The notes: generated by a model not told the origin, from the sequence alone. Positions 14,636 to 26,585 are shown, counted from the stretch's first letter. The stretch is DNA of 64,000 nucleotides from Panulirus ornatus (GCF_036320965.1 NC_092258.1:1593501-1657500), one strand, 5' to 3'. Numbers and translations: made by a program.

Positions 14636-14689
14636 ATCAGAACAGACACTTGTTACCATCTGCCACCAATCACAGCATCGCTATCTTTA

Positions 14690-15065
14690 CAGGTCACCAC
14701 CTCACCATCGTAACTCACACATTCACCACACAATATCACTATTAAGATGAACACAACGCACACTGTCACACCATCAACACTCATGCCACCAACCAAAGTC
14801 ACCATCCACAACATCCCAAAAATTCACCATTCACACACCATCATCATCATCATCATCATCCAAACCGTCAATGACACGACTAATGACACCATCATCACTC
14901 ACAATATGACCACCATCCACACCATGCATGACCACCACCCACACCATGCATGACCACCACCCACACCATACCCTCCACAACACTATCATCATCATCGCTA
15001 CAGCTCCCAGTCATACCCATAACAATTCACTTCATCACCACTTACCACATATCACAGTCACCACA
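14690..15065. repeat. low-complexity CAC/ATC/ACC tract
   Basis: A degenerate array of cac, atc and acc triplets, including (ATC)6 near 14840 and a duplicated 22-bp ccaccacccacaccatgcat-type unit at about 14,928-14,970. The T/H-rich plus frames arise from it. Confidence 0.8.
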
Positions 15066-15471
15066 ACGGGCACCACCACTCCTCACCTTGACCCATCCGC
15101 CGGCCTCTCTCTGCCAATCTCTGCACCGAACACCAACTCTCGTTATCCGGGGGAAGCGTGGTGTGCGCCGGAAGTTCCCACGATAGGCGGCGGCTGAGGG
15201 CGTCGGAGGCGGCCTAATGGTTAGGCATCCGGGGCAGTGGTGGGGAGAGAGGAGGGTTAACGTGGTGCCGTCCAGGGTGCCAGAGGCCAGGCCGTGGCAC
15301 TGGGTTTTGTGGCAAGACGTGACACACCACACACAGGCCACATACGAACCGAAGACAACTTGGGTACGAACAGAAATGGTGAAGTTGAGGTTTTCTGTCA
15401 AGCGTTGGCTATGTTGTGTGACGCGGGAATAATGTTCTTTTTTTTTTAACGAGCTCTGTGGAAATGAAATG

Positions 15472-15473
<2 letters not shown>

Positions 15474-15560
<87 letters not shown>
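15474..15560. repeat. compound (TG)n(AG)n microsatellite
   Basis: About 17 TG units run directly into about 26 AG units. Confidence 0.99.
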
Positions 15561-15563
<3 letters not shown>

Positions 15564-15693
15564 CCCACTTAGTCTCACTCATTGACTTCCCTGTATTCCA
15601 CAATATCCCTCAACAAGTTCAGGGAACAGGATAATACATTTCTCACAACAAATTCCGATATTTTTCAACATAAACTCGATCATCGTCTCCACC

Positions 15694-15696
<3 letters not shown>

Positions 15697-15759
<63 letters not shown>
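15697..15759. repeat. (TC)n microsatellite
   Basis: About 31 TC units, 136 bp from the AG tract that ends at 15560 and complementary to it. Confidence 0.99.
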
Positions 15760-15762
<3 letters not shown>

Positions 15763-16464
15763 CCCGAACTGTCACACAAAGCTTGAACTTTTTATCTTTT
15801 CCTTCGACAATATCGGTACCATTTTTTATCAATGAAATGTCAATCTACTTCCTTTCCACACGAGAACTGTGTATATACTACATTAGTTTCCTGACGCACT
15901 GAACATGGCTGAACGTAAGGCGACGCATGAGAATTCATTGCAGGGAAAAATATATGCATATCAATGCATCCGAAATAACATTATATGAAAAGATGATAAC
16001 AAGCCACAGCACTGTTAATCTACGGTCTGTTTGTCTATTTCTAAACTGTTGCCTCGTAACCCTTATCCTGCCTTTGTGTTCGTTCATTAGCACCAAAGAC
16101 ATCTGAACGGAAGTCAATGGAATATCTCAACAGTAGAAATATATATACAGTAGTTTATTGTGATAAATATTTACGTCAATATATGAGCCAAACACAAGGA
16201 GGGAAGGTGGAGGGACGGGGTGGGGGTATTAAGCACATACTGACCATGGATAACAACCATACACATAGACAGGACAAGATGCATCTCGTGGCTCGAACAT
16301 CACCTCACATAAGAAAAGGAAAAGACGATTATCCAAGTGTTCCCAGGTGGAGGCAGCTGTGACCTGAGGTGACAGTGGGTCGCAACGGTCACGGGAGAAT
16401 GGGGGACGACCCCAGCCTGAGCAGAGGAAGTAAACATTAAACCTGGCTGTCATAAGGCGAGCCA

Positions 16465-16492
16465 TTGTGTGTGTGTGTGTGTGTGTGTGTGC
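16465..16492. repeat. (TG)n microsatellite
   Basis: About 13 TG units just upstream of a possible splice acceptor (gtgccag). Confidence 0.97.
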
Positions 16493-16495
16493 CAG

Positions 16496-16558
16496 CGGCC
16501 AACAACAGTCTTCGTCCGTGACACTCTTTTGGTGCCAGCACCTGCACGAGGTGCCAGG
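16496..16558 (+). CDS. possible internal exon, 21 codons
   Basis: The frame RPTTVFVRDTLLVPAPARGAR is bounded on the left by a TG-rich tract ending in CCAG and on the right by AGG followed by GTAAGTGG, a consensus donor. Both boundaries are phase 0. Third positions lean to C and A, and the translation is not low-complexity apart from its PAPA stretch. The word gtgccag occurs three times nearby, so part of the signal may be a local repeat. The product is unknown, and no partner exon was identified. Confidence 0.22.
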
Positions 16559-16703
16559 GTAAGTGGCACCCTAGTAAAGCAAGTCTATAGTGCCAACAGC
16601 CAAGCTGACGTTACTTCACGTGGATTATCAGTGACGAAAGACAACGTATGTTGACTGAAACCATCCCGTTAACTTTTCCTTGATTTTCAGGAGTTTAACG
16701 TTT

Positions 16704-16706
<3 letters not shown>

Positions 16707-16787
<81 letters not shown>
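16707..16787. repeat. (GA)n microsatellite
   Basis: About 40 GA units. Confidence 0.99.
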
Positions 16788-16790
<3 letters not shown>

Positions 16791-17088
16791 ATGACCTATA
16801 TAGAACGTTACACAAACCGTGCCGTGAAAATTCATCATTGCTGAATGTGTACCATCAGCGTCCAAGGGCAACCCGGCCGGCTTGTCCGTCCTGGCCCAAG
16901 GCCGAGGCTAATGAGGACACCCATGTCACTGTTTACACTGTTAACGTAAAGTGGGCATGACAGCCGCGTCCTTCTGATTATAACCCCTGGCCTAACACGT
17001 TACTGCTGGCCAGGACCCGCTGTAGCGAGAGGAACCGCCTGAGGAAGATGAAACAGAGGTAACCCCGAGGGGCAGCAGAAACAGAACT

Positions 17089-17469
17089 ATGAGGGAGAAC
17101 TTAGGGCAGTGGAGGGCCGCGTCCGTCCTGCCTGCCCGTACTTCCTGCTTGGGGATAATAGGGAAGTGGGCGCCGCGCCGGACCAGGATACTGTCGGAGG
17201 CCCGCGGCGCTGAGCCGGACACGACAGGGAGGCCAGCAGCACCGGTCCCCGGCACCACCACTGCCGATCCTACCTGCCTGCTGGGGTGGGTCCTGACGCA
17301 CGTCTTGAGGCGTAGTTCCCTCTCTCCCGAGGTCCTCCCTGCAGCAGGTGCTTACGTCGCTAGCCACAAGTCTTCGCTTCCATTTCTCTTGAAAGTTGAC
17401 TTTAGAAATGTGAACGTGACTCAGTCCTTCGACGAGTCTGAATCATCATCTTCATCAGGAAAGATGTAG
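17089..17469 (+). CDS. unassigned open frame, 126 codons, GC-rich
   Basis: The frame runs ATG to TAG. It begins MRENLGQWRAASVLPARTS and ends in an acidic-serine tail, ESESSSSSGKM. Codons in the first 90 residues favour G or C at the third position, and the DNA from 17,000 to 17,350 is CpG-rich compared with the flanks. No domain, signal peptide or known family is recognised. The opposite strand is also open here (17101-17367), so strand choice rests only on the ATG and the composition. It could be an exon in a CpG-rich promoter area rather than a complete gene. Confidence 0.22.
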   Translation: MRENLGQWRAASVLPARTSCLGIIGKWAPRRTRILSEARGAEPDTTGRPAAPVPGTTTADPTCLLGWVLTHVLRRSSLSPEVLPAAGAYVASHKSSLPFLLKVDFRNVNVTQSFDESESSSSSGKM

Positions 17470-17512
17470 TGTGATCGAGGACTGTCTTGCCTCAAAGGAT
17501 CCCACCTTACCC

Positions 17513-17520
17513 TATAAAAG
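17513..17520 (+). promoter_or_regulatory. TATA-box-like element
   Basis: The sequence ccTATAAAAGgg is a textbook TATA box. It is followed about 30 bp on by the start of an AAT/GAT repeat block rather than by an evident exon, so function is uncertain. Confidence 0.25.
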
Positions 17521-17535
17521 GGATTCTGCGTTTAA

Positions 17536-17772
17536 ATGATAATGATAATGGCAATAACTATATCTACTACTACTGTTACTACTACTACTATTACTACTAA
17601 TAGTAATAATAATGATGATAACAGTGATAATAATAATGATGATAATAAGAATGATAATGATGATAATAATAATAATAATGATAATAATAGTAATAATGAT
17701 AATAATGATAATAATAATAACAATGATAATAATAATAATGATAACAATAATGATAATAATAATAATAATAAT
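17536..17772. repeat. (AAT/GAT)n trinucleotide block
   Basis: About 235 bp of mixed aat, gat, act and agt triplets. It gives polyN/D on the plus strand and polyY/H or L/S on the minus strand. Confidence 0.95.
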
Positions 17773-17888
17773 GTGACAATGATTATAATAGTAATAATGA
17801 TACTATTACTGATTCTGCTAGTACTCATACTAATAATGCTATTGCTACTGAAATAGATGTATATGTACACCTCACGCTCAAACAGTGC

Positions 17889-17889
<1 letters not shown>

Positions 17890-17932
<43 letters not shown>
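17890..17932. repeat. (TG)n microsatellite
   Basis: About 21 TG units. Confidence 0.99.
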
Positions 17933-17936
<4 letters not shown>

Positions 17937-18179
17937 TTCATACGTTCAGTTGCGTGTATAATTTATGTAGTATTATCAGATATAACGATAAGGAACAAGG
18001 TTTATAATATTTGTTTTAGTTAACTTAATACAAAGTTTCTCTATTGTTACAAAGTTTACCTAGTGTTACAGTCTACCTTGCGTTACATATAGTAACTTAA
18101 TAGTTTGGAAATCGCTTTATCAACCCTATGTAACTGTGAAATAAGAATGAAACTAGTTAACACAGAATTAAATCCAGCA

Positions 18180-18510
18180 AATGGTATTCATGGTATATAT
18201 GTATATGAAGAATGTAACTTTGCCCCAGTTATTGTGATATATAGAAGGATAATACCAACTTCTCTGACATATGTTCCTTAACGACCAACGAAACAGATAA
18301 TTTAACTCGAACATAAAATTGCTAGACTTTGATATAGAGGGATGATATCAATGTATATAAGGAGAATGTAACCCCGCCTTAGTTAATTTAGTGCATGAAG
18401 ACCTAATGTCTACCTGGCAGACACATATATCCCTAAACCTCGACCAAAACAGGTAATCTGAGTTGAATATGAAATTGCTGGAGTTTGCCATATAGGGATG
18501 GAATCACTGT
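18180..18510. repeat. diverged tandem duplication, period about 154 bp
   Basis: Landmarks gaatgtaac(tt/cc)(t/c)gcc at 18,210 and 18,364, acaggtaat/acagataat, and aaattgct(a/g)ga(c/g)ttt each occur twice at the same offset. A third, partial start (gatggaatcactgtg) follows. There are no open frames, and the element is AT-rich. Confidence 0.8.
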
Positions 18511-20240
18511 GAACCGGTGATTCCTAATGGTTGCCTAACTAGGCAGTTGATTGCGATGGTAACTTAGCGAGGTCTCATGGTGGTGGATCCCTTTCTCTGG
18601 TACAGTGAATACATTCAAGACAAGCAAAGGTTCCCATGCTTTGTACACTGAAGACTGGGTGAGGCTGCTTCATACTAAACGTGAATAGTTCATCATGATA
18701 TTCTCATTCTAGCGCCGTCGGCCTCTAAGAGGTGTTGTGATAGAGTTGTGTCTGTATGTCTGCGTTTGCATCACTCAACAAGGGAGTATCATGAGAGGAG
18801 AAGTTGAGGTCTTAGTGTCTACCTGATTGCACAGTTATTCCAGTACACACAGTCATCCAAAGCATTTTCGGAAGGTCACAAAGAATGCGTAACTAAACAC
18901 GTATCCACTGACGCACATACGCTTACAACCACCTGTATGTGCTGTACTAATGATCTGGTGGTGACTCACTATTCCTGTATCCACTTGTAAATTCAAAGGA
19001 AAACAGTCGATAAACATAAGCAATAATGTACTATAACCAACAAAGAGATGGCTTACATACGAAATTGCTAAATATTCAGTATTGTCAATAATGGCTTTAG
19101 ATATTCTACAAAACACACTATGTCAATATCGTGTTGTCATATTATGAATATTCTTCATACGAAAAGTCATAATTCAGGTTAACTGTTGGTATCTACACAA
19201 GCGGTGATAATTTCCCGAAGCCCGTGTTTCCAGGCTACGTTCACACACCAGCTTGCGTTCACACACCAGCTTGCGTTCACACACCAGCTTGCGCTCTTGA
19301 CGTGCTGTACGCAGGACAGTTTTCACCAGGTCTTTGCTAACGATCATGTAATCTCCTGGGAATTCTGTCTCAGGTTTTCATCTTAAAAATAAGACAGGAA
19401 TTCTTCCGCACCTGGACACAACAGTAATGTGGTAGTTAAACATGATGACCATCTGAGGATACATGTGTTCATCTCAGATGAAAAGCAAAATGCTGGACAG
19501 GTGATCAACAGCAGCATGGATAATAGTGTGAGTTGCGTGTTTGGTTCAGATGTGGAAAGTTATAAAACAAAGAAAAATCAACGAATTCTTTTTTTTTTTA
19601 ATGTTTTGGAACAGTAAGATCTCTTTAGAAAAACATTTTTGTGTCTGACCTGATGCACGTAAAGAACATTTCCTTTGTCTTGAGACTTTCCATGAACGTG
19701 GCGCTGATGACTGTCAACAACTCAAGGATCAGTTCACCAGAATCATGATGATTTGGTTCTCTTCACCTGGGATTGTGTGAGCCCTTGGCTACACCTCCAG
19801 AGTCCTAACCGAGGATAAAGAAAATTTGGACCTATTAGATATAGACAGAGTTTGTGTGCTTTACATGTTTCTTACGATAATCAAATATCTGTATCGAGAG
19901 AGATTGGTAAGAAATATATTTCTTACTCTGGTGGGAAACTAGCGTGGTCAGATGGGGGTCTTATGAGATAGAGAAGAGATGTGTTGTGGGCCGGAAGCCT
20001 TGTACTTCGTCGTCTGAAATAAATCAAAATATTTACGATGAAAGTCGTTGGTTTGTTTACAAATCATGAAAACCTTTCTGGCCGATGGTGGAACATGGCA
20101 GGTTGCGTGGGCGTCCAGAGATGGTGCCCGTGATGCAGTCCGCCCCAGGCCATTCCACGCCATGACAACAGGTCTCCGACCCAACTGCAATGTTGCTGAG
20201 CCTTGGAGGCAATTGTGATCTTGCTCGAGGATAATATACT
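18511..20240. other. non-coding stretch
   Basis: Only short AT-rich frames. An 18-bp repeat lies at 19,239-19,294 and a T10 run near 19,590. No exon is supported. Confidence 0.4.
19239..19294. repeat. 18-bp tandem repeat, 3 copies
   Basis: The unit gttcacacaccagcttgc is perfectly repeated. Confidence 0.95.
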
Positions 20241-20562
20241 ATGATGTGGAGGAGCTCCGACAGCACTGGCTTGAGGAGAGACGAGGAGTGTTAAGCATAC
20301 ATGATCACCTGGGGCGTCGGCAGGGGGCTGCCTGCCGCCCATGTCACGGCCGACGCGTCGCTCCGTCGCTACTTTACCGCTACTACTCTTGTCTCCTGCC
20401 GCCGCCGCCGTCACAGTACCCTCCGCCGTTATCGCCGGTGCTTTGTACGGGGCACGATCATCATTTTCATCTTCTGCTGCTGCTACTACCGCCGCTATCG
20501 TCCTCATGGTACCCCGGCCACCACTGTCACCGTCTGCCTCCTCCGTCGCCCGCCGGCCGCAG

Positions 20563-20668
20563 GATGATCACACCGACATGGCCGTCGTCTGCATCTACCG
20601 TCACAAGGGCCCTCAGGGCTCCCTGATCATCCCCATCTCTGGCTCTCTCAGGGCCGTCGGGCTCTCAG
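20563..20668 (+). CDS. candidate exon of an unknown protein
   Basis: The frame after the acceptor (pyrimidine-rich gtctgcctcctccgtcgccc, then ccgcag) reads DDHTDMAVVCIYRHKGPQG and on to AVGLS, ending at CAG followed by GTAGGT, a consensus donor. About three quarters of its codons end in C or G, far above the flanks, which is the strongest codon signal in the window outside transposons. ATG at 20,578 also sits in a good Kozak context (GACATGG), so the exon could be a start exon. The DNA just upstream (20,440-20,560) is GC/GCT triplet-rich. In another frame it gives a hydrophobic-plus-cysteine stretch, IIIFIFCCCYYRR, which looks like a membrane-proximal segment; the frames do not join without splicing. 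No family is recognised. Confidence 0.35.
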
Positions 20669-21599
20669 GTAGGTCAGGTCGAGTAGAGCGTCGTCACTAC
20701 GATAAACTTGGTGCATGTTGTCAGTACAACGATTTCCTCTCTTGATATCCGTGTCTGGCGGCAGCAGGCGTGTTGATACCTCGGCACAACACAGCTGCTG
20801 CTGCGACACGAGCGAGTGAGTCAACAGATTCTGAGCTTCTTCAAATATTTTACAATGTTTGTCGAATATCTCTGACTACTTGGTGTAGCGTTCTGTCCTT
20901 CTCTTTGTGTATTTTACATTCGAAAGTTCTTCTGCATATTACATTCTTTGAACAAGAAAGTGAAAAGATCTATATACTAAATTATAATTTCTTCATCAGG
21001 TGTTTATATTTTATGATGGATGATATGTTTTTTCATTACCACATTCACTTGTCGATGTTTACAGAAAAAAATTGCTCCATTCTTCCATGAACACTCCTCT
21101 CTGCTTTGCTTTACGAAAGTTTATTCAAAGCCTTGATATATCTTTGTACATAGTGATGAGACTGTGTAGATATTTTCAACTTGCCAAAATTCAGTAATTT
21201 TCGTGGGTTTGGTCTTGTAGACGCTGGGGCGGGCTGGAGGGCGCCGTGTAATGACAGGGTTGGAGACCGGGTGTTGGCGCCTCCACGATGACGAGGACAG
21301 ACCAGGTGTTGACTGCAACTCCCTGGCTCCTGCAGCCGCAGGTGTTCTCATGACAGGTGTTGATAAACACATTAGATAAACATATATAAACATATATCCC
21401 TAAATAGAATGATTGGCAAACATGACTTTCTGAACAACAATTTGAGAATTGTTTTTGTTGGCATATTTTCTTAGTGATATTATAGTTTTTGAAATGTAGA
21501 TAATGGTGTTTACTGGAGTCCCATTATCCGCCACTCAGAAGGAAAGGATACGAAGAAATAAGAATGACTATGAGATGTTAAACATGGTTGTATTTAACC

Positions 21600-22129
21600 A
21601 GAAAACTTTTGTTGATTATAATAGCAAAGACGCTCGGAATATTTTAGTCTGCATCTGAGAAATTGGGAGTCCTGTTTAGATGTCGAAATTCCTCTTCGTC
21701 CGATCAAGAACTGATCTGTCCTTGTGTGGAGCACTGCTCTCACATCTGGGGTGGTTCTAGCTTCGCATCCTCACTTAACAAAATAGTGTCGAAAGCGATC
21801 CGTCTAATAAATCATTCCAGGCCAACTTCCAACTTGACTAGATTGACATACGTCGCAATGTTCACTTTCCTTCCTCTATAGGTATTATTTTGGATTTTGC
21901 TCTCGAGAGCTGGCTGTTTGTGTGCCTTCACTACTCGCTAGACTACACAATACTCGGTAATCTGTTGCGCCACTTGACTACTGTGTGGCCGTTAGCAACT
22001 CAAGGATGGGCCGTTTTGATAATTTTCTTTCCTTACACCTCAAAGCTTAGGAACTCTCTACCCTCTCATGTCTTTCCCAATAAATATGATCTAGCACATG
22101 TTAAAAGACAGGTATTTCACTTCCTCTAA
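21600..22129 (+). pseudogene. C-terminal fragment of non-LTR retrotransposon RT
   Basis: This is the last part of a jockey/CR1-style reverse transcriptase, in three plus-strand frames. ASEKLGVLFRCRNSS followed by PCVEHCSHIWGGS (21,651-21,760) matches the conserved 'RPxMEYCSHxWGGS' block. YRYYFGFCSRELAVCVP (21,877-21,927) matches the FCSxEL...PP block. The last frame gives YTSKLRNSLPSHVFP and YDLAHVKRQVFHFL with a stop at 22,127-22,129, matching the 'STSKLWNSLP...FK' terminus. The frame is broken by a shift at about 21,877, a TAA at 21,958 and another shift at about 22,030, so the copy is inactive. Everything 5' of the thumb is missing. These 3' motifs normally end the second ORF of such elements. 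Confidence 0.85.
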
Positions 22130-22478
22130 AATTCGTAAATACTTTCCCTTGTCTTTTTTCCCTTTGCTTAAACTTTTCTATGTTTCAATTAAGGCCCGTA
22201 CTTGATGTGGGCTTTTTTGTCCATGATTGGAGCCTCCAACGCAAAGAAATAAAAGAAAAAAAGTTTTGATTGAACTGAAAATCAAAATGTAGGTCGCTAC
22301 TGTACTGGAAACAACGATACGGTACTTTACAGTTATAAATAAGACAAAAACAGAGGTTCGTTGAGAGGCAGTGGTGAGGGAGCCACGATGGAACTGTTCA
22401 CACTGTGTTGCTTGTGGCATTGTTCCGTCTCCATAGCTCCCAAAAGATTCCTCTCCCCTCCTCACCTCATTGGAACGG

Positions 22479-22678
22479 CAGGAGTCAGCTGTCAGCCAGG
22501 GTAGGTCAGCTCAGCACCAGCAGAGCGTCAGTCAGGAAAACTCACGCAACCGCCGACGGCGACGCTGACGAAGACAAACAGAAGGATTGTTGTGGGTGCG
22601 GGGCCTGAAGACCGTCGCCCCAGGAACCCTAACGTTGGCAGGAAAGGTCACGTTTTAATCAGGTTTTGAACAGCTGAA
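22479..22678 (+). repeat. dispersed element copy 1, shared ORF end
   Basis: This segment is nearly identical to the reverse complement of 49,075-49,272. Over the last 132 bp (22,547-22,678) I count three differences, all transitions. The shared frame ends PPTATLTKTNRRIVV, then G(A/V)GPEDRRPRNP(N/D)VGRKGHVLI(R/K)F and TGA (22,667-22,669). All three base changes alter the amino acid. Homology fades before 22,500 and stops within about 9 bp after the TGA. In this copy an in-frame TAG lies just upstream, near 22,500, so coding would require splicing. It may be a mobile repeat that carries a coding remnant, or a duplicated 3' exon. The family is unknown. Confidence 0.75.
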
Positions 22679-23607
22679 GATATGATGATAACTGTTTTGA
22701 TACGTTAGGGTCATACAGGCAGGTCAGAGAGGTCGAGGGGGTAGTGTGCTCTGGGCCCATATACACCTCACGTTCCAACACTGTATAAGAGAGAAATGGG
22801 TTCAAACCGAGAAGTGAGAGATGGGGAGTTGATCAAGTGAATTGCCTCTCCCCACTCCCTCTCTCTCAAGATGAATGAGCTTTGGTCGTCTCTAAAGTGA
22901 AGGACACTCTTCGCACCTTGTACTGAGATAAAATATGGACAGAGTCACAGGGTGAGTCAGAAGAAAATATAGAAAAGAGGAAAAATCAAAAATGACTAAA
23001 CCTAGAAACGATGGAACTAAACAACGTGGCGTTATCAGTCTGAGAGACAGCTTAGACAGTGTTGCCATGTAGACTACAGGAGGAACGATGGCTTTGAAGA
23101 TGTTAGTAAAGACATTCTAGGCTTAGGAGCAGATAGATCTACCAGGAGGAGATACAGAGAGGTCAGTCAGTACAGAGAGCCGATGTAGGGCTACAGTGTT
23201 TATACAGCAAAGTGTACAACACAGTGAGTGACCTCCTGATCTCTACAACCTCACCTTCCTGTGTTGTCTACAAGCGCGGCTTATCAGGAATGCGAGGGTT
23301 CGGTTCCATCCTCTTGTCTGAGCTACAAAGGTAGAAATATGCAGATTCAAGCGACTGATCAGGAATTCGCTCACATTTACATCAATGAACGAAACATTTT
23401 GACTCACAGGGATGCCCACGTCTCATCATTTTTGGAAAAGAGGACTCATCAGCCTCTGCCTCGGAGCCGGGTAGACTTATCACTCATCCGCTGTTGAAAA
23501 CCACTATTATTAACCTCTAGCCAAGCTCTGAGGAAGAGCAGTCACTCACCCACGCGGGATCCACCCAATATTAGTCCGCTCTCCCCCAGATCTTGCCGGT
23601 ATGGTAA

Positions 23608-23939
23608 CTACTTCGTCCCCTTTTTAAGTGAACCTGAAACGTCTCTGAAGCGAACCCACTTTATTATGAGCCTTCCGTTATCCTCCTGTACCGACCAATA
23701 GAGAACCAGCTCTGAACCACGCCCTGTGCTTACATATGTTCTTCTCTTGTTAATTATTTTTCCCTTTTTATAAGATTTCTGCCCCTGTGGATGGTGAAGG
23801 AATTGTATAGATAACTCGACGCCTTCATCTGCATAATGAGTAGAAACCGCGCCCTCTCTGGGCCGTCTACTGACGGTGCTGTGACCGCCAGCATAATGGG
23901 CCAGCGCCTCCCGAAGGCCATAGACCAAAATTGGTTTAT
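23608..23939 (-). CDS. possible 3' terminal exon, about 110 codons
   Basis: The minus strand is open from an acceptor-like cattgcctag (exon starting at 23,939) to TAG at 23,608. Recognisable stretches are KPILVYGLREALAHYAGG, then GVELSIQFLHHPQGQKSYKKG and a basic end, VSGSLKKGTK. The composition is varied and not repeat-derived, and the other frames across this span are closed. No ATG is available, so it would have to be an internal or terminal exon. I do not recognise the protein; a decayed transposon frame is the main alternative. Confidence 0.28.
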
Positions 23940-24194
23940 CTAGGCAATGAAAAGCTTATGGCAGGTTATTGAATATTCCACAAACATAAAAACTCGACAT
24001 TAAATTTAGTGGCGCAATCTATATCGTGTCTTTAGCAAACAAACTAAAGAGTTAAACCAGATTTGATTCATGATTTTCCAAGATTACAAAAAAAACGGCC
24101 AAAAATTACCATTTTACACCTTGAGCCGCGGTCTGAGGCGCCCCACCCAGTGAGACCAGGCCTTATGTGGCACGCCGCCAGACCCACCCTTAGT

Positions 24195-24310
24195 ACCTAC
24201 CACCACCACCACCACCATTACTACCGCCCCTGCCCTACCACAACTACCACCACTGCCATTACCTCCCATACCTCCACTACCTTAACTACCTACCATCACC
24301 ACAACTACCC
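24195..24310. repeat. CCA/CTA triplet-rich low-complexity tract
   Basis: Degenerate accacc/taccac words including (CCA)6 at about 24,200. Related ACAACCAC words continue to about 25,000 and keep a Q/T-rich plus frame open (24,585-24,998), which I do not call. Confidence 0.7.
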
Positions 24311-26585
24311 TTAACTGCACTATGAACACAGGCTATCACACCCCTACTTACTGTTTTAGACAGTAGCTGTCATGACTCGGGTAAAAACACACCTTAATCC
24401 CGGCCATCCCGGGAGGAAGGGGAAACGGAGCACAAGACTAATAACAACAACACCTCCTCGGGTGTTTACAGACCTGACTCTGAGAGATGGGAAAGGCCGT
24501 AGGAAGGAAGAGGGAAAGACGAAGAAGATTCTTCTGCTTCGCTGATCATGCAAGACAAGAGATGTCCTAACGGTCAATCCTCATGTGGGTGGTCTCCGCG
24601 CAGAAACTATGAGAAGCAGCGGCGGCAGATCACCTCCACAACCTCCACCACAATTACCTATCAACAATATTCCTACCTGCAGCAGCGATAAGCAGCCGTT
24701 GTCACAATTACAGATTCCTTCAACCAATATCCATCACAAGCTTCGACAACCACAACCAAACGGTATAAGATCCTCCAGACACCATGATAACTATGAGCTT
24801 TTACAATCAACAGAAGCCATGACAATAAACTGTGTCACCAGCTGTCACAATCAGCAGTTACAACCGTATTTTCTATTATCACAGGTTGATACAACCACTA
24901 GGTATTACAACCACATCCTATCGAAACCACAAAAACCACAATTAACATATATCACAACCACTGGTTATGATCGTAAGTATCATCTATCACAAAATTGATT
25001 TATTACCACCAGAAAGGTTGTTATGACTGTCAGCCTGATCTATTCATTTAGGCGAACACCACATGTCAACCAGTCGCAGAAATACTTCTGCTTCACAATG
25101 TTAGAGATGCTGTGACACCACATTTGTTATTCAGCACACCCATGTCCCACCACAACCACCATCCATCACCCACACCTCCTCCACAACCACAGTTACCACG
25201 TACACCACAGTCCTCCTGTTTTACCTCTGCACTTCACCAGCACTCACTCTCTCTCACCTGGTCATCACTTCTTGATTAGACTTCAAGTCACGAGTGAAAA
25301 TAACTTTTCCTAACCCGCCATGACATCTGTGCTATGCACAAACATCCGGTCTCGGAGATCAATGATGGCACCGTGTTGGTTCCTACAACCTGTCAGTCGG
25401 TCAGTCACACGCTCAGCAGACGACATAGACTGGTTCAGGCATCTTACAACCATACTGCCACTCTGCCGAGTGGTACTAACCACAGTGCCACACTGGGACA
25501 CCCAGCTGGCAGCATGACCCTGGCACTGACCTCGCCACAACACCTGAGTGAGACAGATGGTGATGCCTGGGGACGTGGACCAGTTCGGTCCTCCACTGAC
25601 GGTGAAGAAACTCATAATATGGACACTCATCTCTGATAGTTCAGCTTCTTAAGTTCCGTGAACTTACAAGTACAGCACCTGTATATTATATCATGACTAT
25701 TTGACTCGACTCTTGAGGATCAGGACAAAGGGTGACAGTTTCTTACCCGAGTGTAGTACCGTCGTAATCGAGGGTCGTACTGTCGTGCTCAAAATGATCT
25801 AAGCGAGTGAGAGACACCTGGGTGACTGGGCCTGAGTTGAGAGGGTTCAGTGTGTGTCTGCCTGGTTACTCTGCCTCTGTGTTGACCCAAAGAAAAATAT
25901 TGATCGTATTCATTATATCTTAAAATCTTGAGATTCATAACTTTGCGAAGATCATTAGATAAGGACATGTGAGGTAACCAACGAGGTCGACTTATCGAAA
26001 AAACTAGAGCTGGTGAGTAAAGAACACACGCACACAAGCTCAGCCAGCCAGCCAGGGAGTCATTACTTACTATCTAGCGTCATCTCCATCCTCCATCACT
26101 ATTACTATCATCCCCTGTTCTCCTCTCGTTACTACCTATGATGCAGGAGATTATGGTGGGCACCTGAGGTCACAGGAAGGGGTCAATATAAGCATGATGT
26201 AGGGCACTCGACCACCTGACCTTAACCTGAAACCTTTGTGGGGGTTTTGACATCAACGACGTCTGGGTCAGATAGCGTCAACATAGCCCCTCATAGTTGT
26301 GATTATGTGGCGGTTTTCTACGAAGATCAGTCGACAGATTCATGGAAGTTAACCAAAGTTAACTTTAGTTAGTACCCACTGTACTCCAGACCTGATCTAA
26401 TGAGTCACTTTGTAAAACACTGATACGCTACTTTCAACCAGAAATGACAGACAGTAATATTTCCCTTCTTATTCAAGTCTTTTTTTAGATCTTCAACTCG
26501 TCTGCTCATCTTTTCTTCAATTGTTCTTTTTTGTGTCATATTTTTCTTCCTCCAACTTTCACCTGAACTATTTTTCTTTCACTAG

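Noticed and set aside
22640..22669. Neuropeptide-like RF C-terminus in the duplicated element
   Set aside because: No glycine amidation donor or dibasic cleavage site follows the final RF, and the other copy ends in KF.
24585..24998. 137-codon Q/T/H-rich plus frame
   Set aside because: GTG start, and the DNA is built of degenerate ACAACCAC words continuous with the upstream CCA tract.
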